Position numbers and translations under genes: made by a program
Origin: Cuspidothrix sp046080125
GTDB taxonomy: Bacteria; Cyanobacteriota; Cyanobacteriia; Cyanobacteriales; Nostocaceae
Assembly: GCA_046080125.1 (NCBI GenBank)
Contig: JBJTTJ010000065.1
Span: 1 to 32,735, forward strand
Direction: 5' to 3'
DNA length: 32,735 nucleotides
Shown: in pieces, positions 8,503-18,183 of the stretch
Layout of the letters: each line of letters begins with the position of its first letter
Numbering within the stretch: the first letter of the stretch is position 1
Notes under the pieces: generated by a model
Database searches by the model: none
Told to the model about the DNA's origin: nothing
Seen by the model: only the letters and a program-made list of their open reading frames with translations

Positions 8503-8661
8503 GTGAACGATAATATTATCTTAATTGCGGCTGCTACAGGTGGATTTATGATTTCTATAGCTTTATCTGGTATTTTAAAAGGCGCACCCATCAAAGATTG
8601 GCAACAGGTACACAAAACTTCATACCCAGTTTCAAACGTGCAATTTGTAACAACTGACTAA
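8503..8661 (+). CDS. Small membrane peptide of unknown function
   Basis: 52 residues starting with GTG at 8503 and stopping at 8659-8661. A ribosome-binding site (GGGAG, about 8490-8496) precedes the start at good spacing. Residues 4-25 (IILIAAATGGFMISIALSGI) form one membrane segment, followed by a short polar tail (LKGAPIKDWQQVHKTS). It lies 13 bases before the glucokinase gene and 80 after the permease gene, in the same direction, so it may share a transcript with either. I do not recognise a family. The hydrophobic segment and the ribosome-binding site support it as real. Confidence 0.55.
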   Translation: MNDNIILIAAATGGFMISIALSGILKGAPIKDWQQVHKTSYPVSNVQFVTTD

Positions 8662-8674
8662 TGACAATGGACTA

Positions 8675-9568
8675 ATGACTAAACAAGTAATTGGGATTGA
8701 TTTAGGGGGAACAGCGATTAAGTTAGGGCAGTTTACGACGGATGGAAAGTGTTTAAGGTCTTTATCTGTGGATACGCCCCAACCTGCAACACCAGAGGCT
8801 GTATTATCTACTATTATAAATGCGATCGCCCAACTTGACTCCAATAATGAAAGTGTTGCAATTGGTTTAGGAACTCCCGGACCTGCCGATGCTACAGGAC
8901 GTATTGCCAAAGTTGCCATTAATCTCGCTGGATGGTATAATGTGCCTCTAGCAGATTGGTTAGAAGCCAAAACTGGTAAACCGACAATTTTAGCCAATGA
9001 TGCTAACTGTGCTGGTTTAGGAGAGTCCTGGTTAGGTGCTGGCCGTGACTTCCCCAACTTGATTTTACTAACTTTAGGAACTGGGGTAGGTGGGGCAATT
9101 ATTCTCGATGGTAAATTATTTGTGGGACATCAAGGTGCAGCAGCAGAATTAGGTTTAATTACCTTGAATCCTGACGGTCCAATTTGTAATAGTGGCAATC
9201 AAGGTTCTCTAGAACAATATACTTCTATATCAGCTATCCGTCGTCGCACAGGCAAAGAACCCGCAGAATTAGGCGCACTTGCCCAAGCGGGTAATCCTGA
9301 AGCCTTGACTTTTTGGCAAGAATATGGTAAGGATCTAGGTATTGGTTTAACCAGTTTACTATATGTGTTGACACCCCAAGCCATTATTATCGGTGGTGGT
9401 GTGAGTGCAAGTTTTAAGTTTTTCTTACCTTCATTAAAGGCAGAAATCGAGAAACGAGTTTTACCCACATCTCGCACTGGTTTGCATATTCTCCCCGCAG
9501 AACTCGGGAATAAAGCCGGAATGGTAGGTGCTGCCAAGTTAGCATTAGCATTGGCAATAGTTGACTGA
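8675..9568 (+). CDS. ROK-family glucokinase-like sugar kinase
   Basis: 297 residues. GIDLGGTAIKLG (7-18) is the ATP phosphate-binding motif, GLGTPGPAD (64-72) the substrate loop, ANDANCAGLGE (107-117) carries the catalytic base D109, and TLGTGVGGAI (133-142) is the second phosphate loop. This is the normal ROK kinase order, so ATP-dependent phosphorylation of glucose or a related sugar is likely. The zinc site is degenerate: ROK proteins usually have a GH step after the GE motif and a CxCGxxGCxE cluster. Here the histidine is L161, and the cluster reads CNSGNQGSLE (171-180) with one cysteine left. The start ATG follows the small membrane ORF by 13 bases; no strong ribosome-binding site is seen. 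Confidence 0.88.
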   Translation: MTKQVIGIDLGGTAIKLGQFTTDGKCLRSLSVDTPQPATPEAVLSTIINAIAQLDSNNESVAIGLGTPGPADATGRIAKVAINLAGWYNVPLADWLEAKTGKPTILANDANCAGLGESWLGAGRDFPNLILLTLGTGVGGAIILDGKLFVGHQGAAAELGLITLNPDGPICNSGNQGSLEQYTSISAIRRRTGKEPAELGALAQAGNPEALTFWQEYGKDLGIGLTSLLYVLTPQAIIIGGGVSASFKFFLPSLKAEIEKRVLPTSRTGLHILPAELGNKAGMVGAAKLALALAIVD

Positions 9569-9653
9569 TGACTATTGCTGATTCTACTCAGAATTATAGC
9601 AGTTGTGTGTTCTAGTGATCAGTTTTCCCCAGAGGTTTAACGGCTATTAACAA

Positions 9654-11291
9654 CTAAGAAACTTTTACTGGCTTGGGTGTGCTGTTGGGAGACTGAGCTT
9701 GACAAATTGCTGCGGTCATAAATCCTTTAAATAAAGGATGGGGTGTATTAGGCCGAGATTGAAATTCGGGGTGGAATTGACAAGCGATGAAGAAGGGGTG
9801 TTTGGAATATTCCACAATTTCCACCAATCTACCATCGGGAGAGGTGCCACTAACCAAATAACCGGACTCTAACAACTGATTGCGATAAACATTGTTAAAC
9901 TCATAACGATGACGGTGGCGTTCATAAACTACTTCTTCTTCATAAAGTTGGAAAGCCAAGGTATTGGGAAGTATCCGACAGGGATAAAGCCCTAAACGCA
10001 TTGTTCCGCCTAAGTCAACTACATCCTGTTGTTCTGGTAATAGGTTAATAACTGGGTCATTTGTATATGGATCAAATTCCGCACTGTTAGCATTAGATAA
10101 GCCTTCAACATTTCTCGCCCATTCAATGACGGAACATTGCATTCCTAAGCATAAACCTAAAAAGGGAATTTGCAGGTCGCGGGCGTATTTAATAGCGGCA
10201 ATTTTCCCATCTATGCCTCGACTACCAAAACCACCAGGGACAATGATACCATCAACCCCAGACAGAAATTTGTCTGCTGATTCCGTTTCTAAGCTTTCTG
10301 AGTTTACCCAACGTAACCGCAAATCGCCGTTAGTCGCAATAGCAGCATGACGTAAAGACTCGACCACGGAAAGATAGGCATCACTTAAACGGACATATTT
10401 ACCAACAATAGCGATTTCAACGCTATGTTTAGGATTATACATCCGTTCTATCATGGTTTCCCATTGGGTGAGGTTGGGTTGGCGTTGCTGCATTTGTAGT
10501 AGGTCGAGGACTTGTTCTGCTAATCCTTCCCGTTCTAAAATGACTGGAACCTCATAGATACTGCGGGCATCTGGACTGGTAATGACACATTCTACGGGTA
10601 CGTCGCAAAACTCTGATAACTTTTGTTTCAAGCCGATAGAAATCGAGCGATCGCTCCTACATACTAAGATATCTGGTTGAATACCAATTGATCTGAGTTC
10701 CTTCACAGAATGTTGTGTGGGTTTAGTTTTCATTTCTCCCGCCGCAGCAATCCAAGGTAATAAAGTTACGTGCATATATAGAACATTAAGTCGTCCCACT
10801 TCCTTTCGCAGTTGGCGAATGGCTTCTAAAAAAGGTAGTGATTCAATATCACCCACAGTTCCCCCTATTTCCGTAATTACGGCGGAGGGATTAGTTTCCT
10901 TAGCCACCCTAAGAATTCTGTCTTTAATTTCATTGGTAATATGAGGAATTACCTGAACAGTACCGCCGTTATAATCTCCTCTGCGTTCCTTGTTAATTAC
11001 TGACTGATAAATCAAGCCAGTAGTAACACTGTTTAGCCGAGACATAGAAGTATCAGTAAACCGTTCGTAATGTCCCAAATCCAAATCCGTTTCTGCACCA
11101 TCTTGAGTGACAAAAACTTCCCCATGCTGAAAGGGACTCATCGTACCGGGATCAACGTTAATATAGGGATCAAGTTTGAGAATGGAAACTGAATAATCCC
11201 GTGATTTGAGCAAACGTCCTAGACTTGCTGCTACAATGCCCTTACCAATACTGGAAACAACGCCCCCAGTTACAAAGATAAACTTAGTCAT
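9654..11291 (-). CDS. pyrG: CTP synthase
   Basis: 545 residues. It aminates UTP to CTP with glutamine nitrogen and ATP in the cytosol. The N-terminal synthetase half (1-270) starts MTKFIFVTGGVVSSIGKG, with the ATP loop at 11-19, and continues with LDPYINVDPGTMSP (40-53), HGEVFVTQDGAETDLDLG and EIGGTVGDIES (141-151). The C-terminal glutamine amidotransferase half has the nucleophile C381 in GLCLGMQ and the H507/E509 pair in FHPEF. All key residues are present and the length is typical. I placed the start at the ATG at 11291 because the conserved MTKFIFVTGG begins there; a TTG seven codons upstream also lies in frame but is unlikely. Single-gene unit. Confidence 0.97.
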   Translation of the reverse strand: MTKFIFVTGGVVSSIGKGIVAASLGRLLKSRDYSVSILKLDPYINVDPGTMSPFQHGEVFVTQDGAETDLDLGHYERFTDTSMSRLNSVTTGLIYQSVINKERRGDYNGGTVQVIPHITNEIKDRILRVAKETNPSAVITEIGGTVGDIESLPFLEAIRQLRKEVGRLNVLYMHVTLLPWIAAAGEMKTKPTQHSVKELRSIGIQPDILVCRSDRSISIGLKQKLSEFCDVPVECVITSPDARSIYEVPVILEREGLAEQVLDLLQMQQRQPNLTQWETMIERMYNPKHSVEIAIVGKYVRLSDAYLSVVESLRHAAIATNGDLRLRWVNSESLETESADKFLSGVDGIIVPGGFGSRGIDGKIAAIKYARDLQIPFLGLCLGMQCSVIEWARNVEGLSNANSAEFDPYTNDPVINLLPEQQDVVDLGGTMRLGLYPCRILPNTLAFQLYEEEVVYERHRHRYEFNNVYRNQLLESGYLVSGTSPDGRLVEIVEYSKHPFFIACQFHPEFQSRPNTPHPLFKGFMTAAICQAQSPNSTPKPVKVS

Positions 11292-11432
11292 AGTATTTTC
11301 AATTACTAGCAACTTCTAAAATATAGATTGCGTCTCCACAGAGGAGAATTTGTTTAGATTTTGGGGGTCTGTGTGCAGGATATGAAGCATATAACCCCAT
11401 GATTCATTTTCCTAATCCCAGACCAATGTATT

Positions 11433-11522
11433 TAGGACTTAGGCAAGATGTCAATGAAACCCCGATTATTTGGGGTAATTCGTGAATTATCCCTACCTTA
11501 GTTCTGTTTTGCGTAAGTCCTA
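11433..11522. mobile_element. MITE-like element, family B
   Basis: AGGACTTAGGCAA (11434-11446) and TTGCGTAAGTCCT (11509-11521) are 13-base terminal inverted repeats with one mismatch. They enclose about 62 bases and are flanked by TA. The ends resemble the AGGACTTACGCA ends common in small cyanobacterial transposable elements. Inside is a second palindrome (11472-11493, centred on AATTCGTGAATT) that shares its core with the one at 29860-29887. No transposase is encoded. Confidence 0.7.
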
Positions 11523-11748
11523 GTATTATCGCTTTTAAGTAAGTAGACGTGAGATAACTAAAATGTGTGAAGAAAAGTAAAATCTTTGAAAACTTCTTCA
11601 CTCTTGCCTTTTGACGGTTATCTAACATAGTCGAGATGCTCACCTTACCATAACGACAATTTTTAAAGCCCACCTACTTACATTCATTTTTGATACCATC
11701 TTGACTATTGTGCCACAGTCTCTATTCTGGAATCTCCTGTGTTTTACC

Positions 11749-13524
11749 GTGAAAAAAGTCTTAGGATTAGTGATATTTAGTTTTTTATCTACCTCCTCCG
11801 TTGCATTCGCACAAGAATCTCTTTTAGTAGTTTTTCCCCCCCCAAACTATCAAACCAGCACAGAAAAAATATTTTTTATCGGTACTGCACCAGGGCAAGG
11901 GCAAGTTTTTATTAATGGTACTCTAGTTAAACGTAGCCAGGCTGGGCATTTTTCTCCTAGTTTCCCCTTGCAGTTGGGAGAAAATATATTTAAAGTCCGT
12001 TACCGGCATCAAGAACGAGAGATTAAGATCATTAGGATATCTAATCTACCTGAGTTACCACAAGGGTTAGGGTTTGCCACAGGTTCTTTGACACCGATGG
12101 CTGATATTAGCAGATTGCCAGGAGAATTAATTTGTTTTAGTGCCATTGCACCACCTCAAGCGACCGTCTGGGTTAATCTGGTTAATCAAACTGTTCCCCT
12201 TTTACCCCAACCTACACAGACACTATTACCTCCCAATTCAAGCATTTTGACAGGGTTAAACCAGCCTAATTTATCCAGTTTTACCAAATACCAAGGCTGT
12301 ACAACAGTTGCAAATGCTGCTGATTTAGGGAAACCAAGGTTTAATTTACAACTTAATGATCAAACAATAGCTCAAATTGGTTTAGGTAAAATCGAAATTC
12401 TCCCTTCCACACAGTTACCAGTCGCGGAAATTGCATCAGAATCAGGCGTTACCCGGACAGGTCCAAGTACCGATTATTCACGACTTACACCCTTACCGAA
12501 GGGGACTATGGCAACTGTTACAGGAAAAGAAGGTGAATGGTTGCGCTTAGATTATGGTGCTTGGATTCATAGCCGGGAGACTAGGATTATAGCAGGTGCG
12601 GTTGCACCACAAACAATTATTCGTAGTGTGGGATATCGGCAATTGAATGACGCGACAGAGATTCGTTTCCCTTTGGAAATTCCCGTACCTGTAAGTGTGG
12701 AACAGGGAAATAATTTCTTTAGTCTCACCCTTTACAATGCCGTCGCCCAAACAGATACAATCCGTTTGGATGATGACCCCCTCATTTCGCGCCTGGATTG
12801 GCACCAGGTAAGCCCTAAAAAGATTAAATATACCTTTAACCTCAAAAAGTTCCAACAATGGGGTTACAAGCTCAAGTATGACAAAACAACCTTGGTTTTA
12901 ACCTTACGTCATTCACCTAATTCCAATTTAGAACACAGAAAACAACTACCTTTATCTGGGATTAAGATTGTACTCGATCCTGGTCATGGTGGTAAAGAAT
13001 CTGGTGCTAGTGGTCCAACGGGGTATTTAGAAAAAGATGTGAATTTGATTGTTTCTAAATTACTGCGAGATGAGTTAGTCAAGCGGGGTGCTAAGGTAGT
13101 GATGACGAGGGAAGATGATCGAGATGTATCTTTGGTGGAACGTCAGGCAATAATTAATCAAGAAGAACCGACGATCGCTGTTTCCATTCATCATAATTCT
13201 TTACCAGATGATGGCGACGCGGAGAACACCAAAGGATTCGGTACTTTTTGGTATCATCCCCAATCCCACAGTATAGCATTATTTTTACATAATTACGTAG
13301 TTAAACAACTTGGCAAACCTTCCTACGGTGTATTTTGGAATAATTTAGCCCTGACTCGTCCCCAGCTTGCACCTGCGGTATTATTAGAATTGGGGTTTAT
13401 GAGTAGTCCTGAAGAATTTGAAGAGATAGTTAATCCCCAAGCACAGAAGAAAATGGGTAACACTTTAGCGCAGGGGATAACTGAATGGTGGAAAAAAGTT
13501 AAAGCATCAGAATCATGTCCTTGA
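11749..13524 (+). CDS. N-acetylmuramoyl-L-alanine amidase with SH3-like domain, exported
   Basis: From the GTG at 11749 the protein has 591 residues and begins with a good signal peptide: KK, a hydrophobic stretch, then SVAFA before QE at about 21-22. A TTG at 11701 or a GTG at 11710 would add up to 16 hydrophobic residues before it and spoil the signal, so I prefer 11749; no clear ribosome-binding site decides it. A beta-rich region (about 22-215) comes first, then an SH3b-like module (GVTRTGPSTDYSRLTPLPKG). The Amidase_3 catalytic domain runs from about 403 to the end: LDPGHGG with the first zinc histidine, YLEKD with the zinc glutamate, SIHHNS with the third ligand, and LLELGFMS with the catalytic glutamate. 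It cleaves cell-wall peptide side chains; in cyanobacteria such enzymes also act at septa. Convergent with the M1 peptidase gene. Confidence 0.88.
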   Translation: MKKVLGLVIFSFLSTSSVAFAQESLLVVFPPPNYQTSTEKIFFIGTAPGQGQVFINGTLVKRSQAGHFSPSFPLQLGENIFKVRYRHQEREIKIIRISNLPELPQGLGFATGSLTPMADISRLPGELICFSAIAPPQATVWVNLVNQTVPLLPQPTQTLLPPNSSILTGLNQPNLSSFTKYQGCTTVANAADLGKPRFNLQLNDQTIAQIGLGKIEILPSTQLPVAEIASESGVTRTGPSTDYSRLTPLPKGTMATVTGKEGEWLRLDYGAWIHSRETRIIAGAVAPQTIIRSVGYRQLNDATEIRFPLEIPVPVSVEQGNNFFSLTLYNAVAQTDTIRLDDDPLISRLDWHQVSPKKIKYTFNLKKFQQWGYKLKYDKTTLVLTLRHSPNSNLEHRKQLPLSGIKIVLDPGHGGKESGASGPTGYLEKDVNLIVSKLLRDELVKRGAKVVMTREDDRDVSLVERQAIINQEEPTIAVSIHHNSLPDDGDAENTKGFGTFWYHPQSHSIALFLHNYVVKQLGKPSYGVFWNNLALTRPQLAPAVLLELGFMSSPEEFEEIVNPQAQKKMGNTLAQGITEWWKKVKASESCP

Positions 13525-13537
13525 CCTTCGCAGAAGT

Positions 13538-13553
13538 CAGGGATCTAACCCTG
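13538..13553. terminator. Short hairpin between convergent genes
   Basis: CAGGG and CCCTG pair around a six-base loop in the 42-base gap between the amidase gene and the M1 peptidase gene. The stem is short and no T-run follows, so a role in termination is only possible. Confidence 0.3.
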
Positions 13554-13566
13554 TCTCCCGCTTTAG

Positions 13567-16140
13567 TTACTTAGATTTGGCTTCCAAGCTTTCCAAACGG
13601 CTTTTCAACTCCTGATTTTGCTGTTTAAGTTGATCAAGTTCCTCACGTAACTGACGCAGGGTTTTATCTGTGCCGATGTTCTTTTGCACTCTAGCAACTT
13701 CTTCTTCTGCATAGCGCCGGGTGCGGCCATCGGCGGTTTGGTGGGCTAAAGATTGCAAAATGCCAATGGCTTTTGGGGTTTCCATTTGTCCCAGGGCTGT
13801 CAAAACAGCTACCTGGGTTAAAAAGAAAGTCTCTCTGGCTATTTCTGCCAACCGATCTAAAATCCGCTCTATATTAGCAGCAGTTTGACCTGTGGAAATT
13901 TTGCCTAAAGCGCGAATTGCTGAGAGTCGTAATGGTTGTGGTATACCAATTTTGGTGTATTCCAGAATAATATTTAAAGCTACTTCCGAGGTTTTAAATT
14001 CTGCCAAACCGGCGATCGCCCCACTCCGCACAACTTCGTTCCAACCTGCCCTTTCTCTGAGTATGGATTTGAGTAGTTTAATTACCTTGTCTTCATGGGA
14101 TTTATCTTCTAAATTGGCGGAGGCGATCGCGGCAATGCTGTGGCAAGCAGTAGCTTCTACATAGTAACTCTCATCACCATGTTGGACAAAATTCTTCACG
14201 GCCTGATAACTACTATGGGTTTTAATTTGCGATAAAGAACTAATTACCGCCCGTCGCACAAAGGGACTAGGATCATCTAACCCAGAGACTAAACCATCAA
14301 AAGCTTGATCTAGCTGAATTTCCGCCAATTGTTTAGCAACTTCCACCCGTACACCCCAAAACGGATCATTTTTCAGTGCTGATGATAATGCCTGAGTTGC
14401 TTCTAGTCCGCCTTTTGTGGCTAAAGCTTCCGCCGCATAAATGCGAGAAATAGGGTGAGGATCAAATTCTAACTGGGCTTTTAATTCCGCAATGGGAAAT
14501 TCTAATTTGACAGTTTTGAGGTAATTGTTACCCACATCAAAACTAATAAAATCAGGTTTTTGTGTTAAAGGGAAATAAAAACTTTGTTCCTGTTCATGAA
14601 CCCTCACAGTAAAAGTTGTTAATTTGGGGTTTTCTTTATACCCAAAACCAATGGGAATTTTGAGACTGAATAAATCCGTACTATCTGCTTTAGCTTGGGT
14701 TTGGGTGACAGTCACCTTAGCCAAATTTGCATCACCATCCCAAGAGTAACCAACTTTAAAATCAGGATGGCCACCACGATAGACATATTGATCAAACAAA
14801 AAGGCTAAATTCCGGCCTGTGGCTTTTTCAATTGCCCTTAATAAGTCTATGGTTTCCACAGTTTTATGGGCATTGTCTTGAACAAAGGTTTGGATAGCTT
14901 GCCAAAATAACTCATCACCCAATTCTGCGCGGATCATGTGATAAACACAAGATCCTTTTTCATAAATGTGGCGGTCATAAAGTTCGATCGCTTCCCGATA
15001 AACATGAGTTACCATAGGTCTACGGTAACGACTACTGTCTTCACTTAAATAACTCCGCGCTTCTGACAAGCGATAATAGGCCGCCTCTTGGTCGCCATAT
15101 TCCCGTTGAGTCCACATTACCTCGGAATAGGAAGCCATTCCTTCCTTAATCCAAGCATGAGACCAATGTTTAATAACTACTAGATCTCCAAACCATTGGT
15201 GTGCCAGTTCATGGACGACTAAACTTTCGGTATTGCGATTATCTAATATTGCCCTTGCATCTAGCAAACATCTGTCAGTTAATAGGGTGGTGGAGGTATT
15301 TTCCATACCCCCAAAAATAAAATCATCTACACAAACTTGGGCATATTTGGGAAAAGCATAGGGATAACCATACTTTTCGCTCAAAAATTCGATCATTTGA
15401 GGAGTTTTGCCCATGCTGCGTTTAGCATCTGCTTCTCGTCCCTTCTCAACGTAGTAGGTAACGGGTTTACCTTGCCATTCGTCCCGAATTTCGGCAAAGT
15501 CACCGACGGCCAAAGTCATCAAGTAGGTAGGATGAACTTGTTGTTGTGACCAATGGTAGGTTTTATATTCCCCACTCTCTACAGTCTCAATTAGTTCACC
15601 GTTGGAAATGGCCACCAAGGGGTTAGGAACGCGGACGCGAATTTCTGAGGTGGATAACTGGCCGGGGTAGTCGAAACAAGGAAACCAATAGCGAGAGTCT
15701 TCATCTTCTCCTTGTGTCCAGATTTGGGTAGGTTTATGGGGATAGTGTTTGTCTGGTTGAATAAAGTAAATGCCGCGTTGGGGTCTTTCTGCGGTATAGG
15801 CGATCGCAATTAACAACCTATTTCCTATCTTGGTTGGTTGGGAGAGGTAAATACAAAGTTTTTCCCCATCATATTCAAAGTTCTGTTCAATTTCGTCTAC
15901 CCGCACAGACTTGATCTGCAAATTTACCCCATCCAAGGTTAACCTATCAATCCCATTACGCACTGGTAATAGGCGAATACTACAAGTTCCATAACAACTT
16001 TGTTTAGGGATATCTAAACCAATATCTAGAAAAATATGTTCTACTTGTCCGGGTCGGTCGGGGTTATAGTGTGGTTTTGCTCCTGGTAGTTCAAACCGTT
16101 TGTACGTGGTCTTTTCACCATCAAAATAATACTGCGACAT
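13567..16140 (-). CDS. M1 family zinc aminopeptidase with HEAT repeats and C-terminal coiled coil
   Basis: 857 residues. The N-terminal beta domain (1-220) is followed by the catalytic domain. GGMEN (277-281) matches the GAMEN exopeptidase motif. The zinc site is HELAH (310-314) with the third ligand E333 in KEGMAS, at the spacing expected for gluzincins. From about residue 565 onward come several HEAT/PBS-lyase-type repeats (for example DPFWGVRVEVAKQL and DPSPFVRRAVISSL). The last 35 residues form a coiled coil (LRQLREELDQLKQQNQELKS). It should remove N-terminal amino acids from peptides in the cytosol; there is no signal peptide. ATG start at 16140. Monocistronic. Confidence 0.93.
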   Translation of the reverse strand: MSQYYFDGEKTTYKRFELPGAKPHYNPDRPGQVEHIFLDIGLDIPKQSCYGTCSIRLLPVRNGIDRLTLDGVNLQIKSVRVDEIEQNFEYDGEKLCIYLSQPTKIGNRLLIAIAYTAERPQRGIYFIQPDKHYPHKPTQIWTQGEDEDSRYWFPCFDYPGQLSTSEIRVRVPNPLVAISNGELIETVESGEYKTYHWSQQQVHPTYLMTLAVGDFAEIRDEWQGKPVTYYVEKGREADAKRSMGKTPQMIEFLSEKYGYPYAFPKYAQVCVDDFIFGGMENTSTTLLTDRCLLDARAILDNRNTESLVVHELAHQWFGDLVVIKHWSHAWIKEGMASYSEVMWTQREYGDQEAAYYRLSEARSYLSEDSSRYRRPMVTHVYREAIELYDRHIYEKGSCVYHMIRAELGDELFWQAIQTFVQDNAHKTVETIDLLRAIEKATGRNLAFLFDQYVYRGGHPDFKVGYSWDGDANLAKVTVTQTQAKADSTDLFSLKIPIGFGYKENPKLTTFTVRVHEQEQSFYFPLTQKPDFISFDVGNNYLKTVKLEFPIAELKAQLEFDPHPISRIYAAEALATKGGLEATQALSSALKNDPFWGVRVEVAKQLAEIQLDQAFDGLVSGLDDPSPFVRRAVISSLSQIKTHSSYQAVKNFVQHGDESYYVEATACHSIAAIASANLEDKSHEDKVIKLLKSILRERAGWNEVVRSGAIAGLAEFKTSEVALNIILEYTKIGIPQPLRLSAIRALGKISTGQTAANIERILDRLAEIARETFFLTQVAVLTALGQMETPKAIGILQSLAHQTADGRTRRYAEEEVARVQKNIGTDKTLRQLREELDQLKQQNQELKSRLESLEAKSK

Positions 16141-16348
16141 TGATTATTACTAACCTTTTAATCCTAAAACTTCTAGTGGAATGCAAGTTATACAACTAAA
16201 AAAGTGTAGCGCTATATGACATTTTATTGTTAGCTGCTGGTAGCATTCCTGCTACTGAATCTCAAGTCAGATCAATTAATGCTATATCTGGTAACATCTA
16301 CTCAGTTACTAAAACCCCTAAACTATAATTGTTTCCCGTAGATCATGA

Positions 16349-16372
16349 CCTAGATAAATTTTCCTATCTAGG
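16349..16372 (+). promoter_or_regulatory. Hairpin upstream of the DUF3352 gene
   Basis: CCTAGATA (16349-16356) and TATCTAGG (16365-16372) form a perfect 8-bp stem with an eight-base loop, ending 56 bases before the ATG. It could be an operator or a 5'-leader hairpin; nothing identifies the factor. No gene is seen in 16141-16428. Confidence 0.4.
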
Positions 16373-16428
16373 CGTAAGTATTGCCAGTAAATAGTGCCAA
16401 AATCTACAAATACAAGGATAATTTACTC

Positions 16429-18090
16429 ATGTCTAAGAAAAAATCATCACTTTTAATTTCCGTAATTGCTCCGGTTGTTATATTAGCGGGTGGTATAGCA
16501 GCTTATATATATATCAAGAGTAGTGAGAGTAGTTTCAACCCTTTAGGTAGTGCTAAGTTAGTACCTAAAACTGCATTAATGGCAACTTACATTGACACCA
16601 AACCAGAATCTTGGAATCAGTTGAAAAAATTTGGCACACCAGAAGCGCAAAAAATTATTGGTAAAGGGTTACAGGATTGGAATGGCCAAATTTTTAAGGA
16701 TACTACCATCTCTTACGAGAAAGATATTCAACCCTGGGTGGGTGGCATCATGATTGCGTTATTACCAGCAGATGACAAAAAAACCTCCCAGGTAAATTTA
16801 CCCAACTCCCAAGAACCTAATATTCTTGTAGTAGTAGATATTAAAGACAAAATTGCAGCATTAAATTTTGCGAATAAGTTAAAACAGCAAAAAAATGTCA
16901 ATGTCAAAACTCAAGAATTGGACTATAAGGGTGAAAAAATTATCGAAACTAAAGGTCAAGGTGAATCAACCTATATAACTGTTTTGAATAATAACCACCT
17001 GTTATTTACATCTAATAAACAAGCTGTAGAAAAAGCTATTGATACCTGGAAAGGAGAAGCTTCCTTTGCCACTAAAGCAGGTGCAAATGAGATTCTGAGT
17101 AAAGGTGCAGATGTGAAAAATAGTTTGGCACAGGTTTACATACCTGATTATGGCAACATAGTAGAAAAAATAACAGCATTAAATCCTCAGTCTCCAAAAT
17201 TGCCTCCACAAACATTGGCACAAATTAAACAGGTAAAATCTCTCGTTGCAGGTGTGGGAGTAGATGATATGGGATTGAGATTTAAAGCAGTGGTGAATTT
17301 AGATCCTGAATTGAATAAATTTGAATATCAAACTACCCCAGCCAAAATTGTGGGACAATTTCCTAGTGAAACCTTTGCTTTAGCGAGTGGACAGGGAATT
17401 AATAAAAGTTGGCAAACTTTTGTGGCAGAAAGTAAAGATTATCCTGACTTAAATCAAGGATTACAACAAGCGCGGACACAGTTAAAAACCCTGCAAATTG
17501 ATTTAGATCAAGATATTTTTAGTTGGATGACTGGAGAATTTGGTATAGGTGCAATTCAATCTAATCAAGGTTTATTAGCTAACGTGGGTTTTGGTGGTGC
17601 TTTGGTGTTAGACACGAGCGATCGCAAAACTGCCGAAGCTACTTTCACTAAACTTGATAATTTCGCCCGGCAATCTTTCAATGTTGCTAACAAAAACATC
17701 GGTGGTAAAAATGTCACAGAATGGCAAATTCCCCAACAAGGTGCTTTAATTTCCCATGGTTGGTTAGATAATGATACCGCATTTTTAGCCATTGGCGGAC
17801 CAATTGCAGAAACCCTCGCTAATCGCAAAGGTCAAGCATTAGATCAGACGGATAACTTTAAAAAGGTGACCGGTTCTTTACAAACACCTAACGCGGGTTA
17901 TTTCTATTTAGATATGGAAAAAACTACAACCATAATTCAGCGTCTATCTACCCAAAGTCAACCCTTACCTCCAGATGCTACTGCTATCCTCAATTCTATT
18001 CGTGGACTGGGTGTAACTTTTCATAGTCCTAATAAATCAATGACACAAATGGAGATGTTATTTGCCCTTAAACCCGCTTCTGGGAAGTAA
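16429..18090 (+). CDS. DUF3352 domain-containing protein, membrane-anchored
   Basis: 553 residues from the ATG at 16429, which is preceded by AAGGA at good spacing. An in-frame TTG 48 bases upstream has no such support. The start MSKKKSSLLISVIAP leads into one N-terminal membrane segment (about 6-28), so the rest is probably periplasmic or lumenal. The body begins AKLVPKTALMATYIDT and matches the cyanobacterial DUF3352 family, with two similar alpha/beta halves, the second starting near KIVGQFPSETFALASG. No catalytic motif is visible and the role of the family is not known. The next gene (M61 peptidase) follows in the same direction after 93 bases with a hairpin between. Confidence 0.87.
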   Translation: MSKKKSSLLISVIAPVVILAGGIAAYIYIKSSESSFNPLGSAKLVPKTALMATYIDTKPESWNQLKKFGTPEAQKIIGKGLQDWNGQIFKDTTISYEKDIQPWVGGIMIALLPADDKKTSQVNLPNSQEPNILVVVDIKDKIAALNFANKLKQQKNVNVKTQELDYKGEKIIETKGQGESTYITVLNNNHLLFTSNKQAVEKAIDTWKGEASFATKAGANEILSKGADVKNSLAQVYIPDYGNIVEKITALNPQSPKLPPQTLAQIKQVKSLVAGVGVDDMGLRFKAVVNLDPELNKFEYQTTPAKIVGQFPSETFALASGQGINKSWQTFVAESKDYPDLNQGLQQARTQLKTLQIDLDQDIFSWMTGEFGIGAIQSNQGLLANVGFGGALVLDTSDRKTAEATFTKLDNFARQSFNVANKNIGGKNVTEWQIPQQGALISHGWLDNDTAFLAIGGPIAETLANRKGQALDQTDNFKKVTGSLQTPNAGYFYLDMEKTTTIIQRLSTQSQPLPPDATAILNSIRGLGVTFHSPNKSMTQMEMLFALKPASGK

Positions 18091-18096
18091 TATATA

Positions 18097-18133
18097 ACAG
18101 GAGCAGAAGTCCTACTTTTCCCTCTGCTCCCTG
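18097..18133 (+). terminator. Hairpin after the DUF3352 gene
   Basis: ACAGGAGCAGA and TCTGCTCCCTGT pair with one bulge around a loop of about 14 bases, starting 7 bases after the stop codon. No T-run follows on the plus strand. It may mark the transcript end or stabilise the 3' end. Confidence 0.45.
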
Positions 18134-18183
18134 TCACCCAATTAGTAATTTACCATAACAAATACCTCAGAACCCAAATAATT

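Noticed and set aside
8632..9537. Two minus-strand ORFs (141 and 112 codons) across the ROK kinase gene
   Set aside because: Both are antisense to an intact kinase frame and show no family features.
11404..11673. Minus-strand ORF of 89 codons upstream of the amidase gene
   Set aside because: Its second half is simply the translation of the family B MITE, and the rest has no domain.
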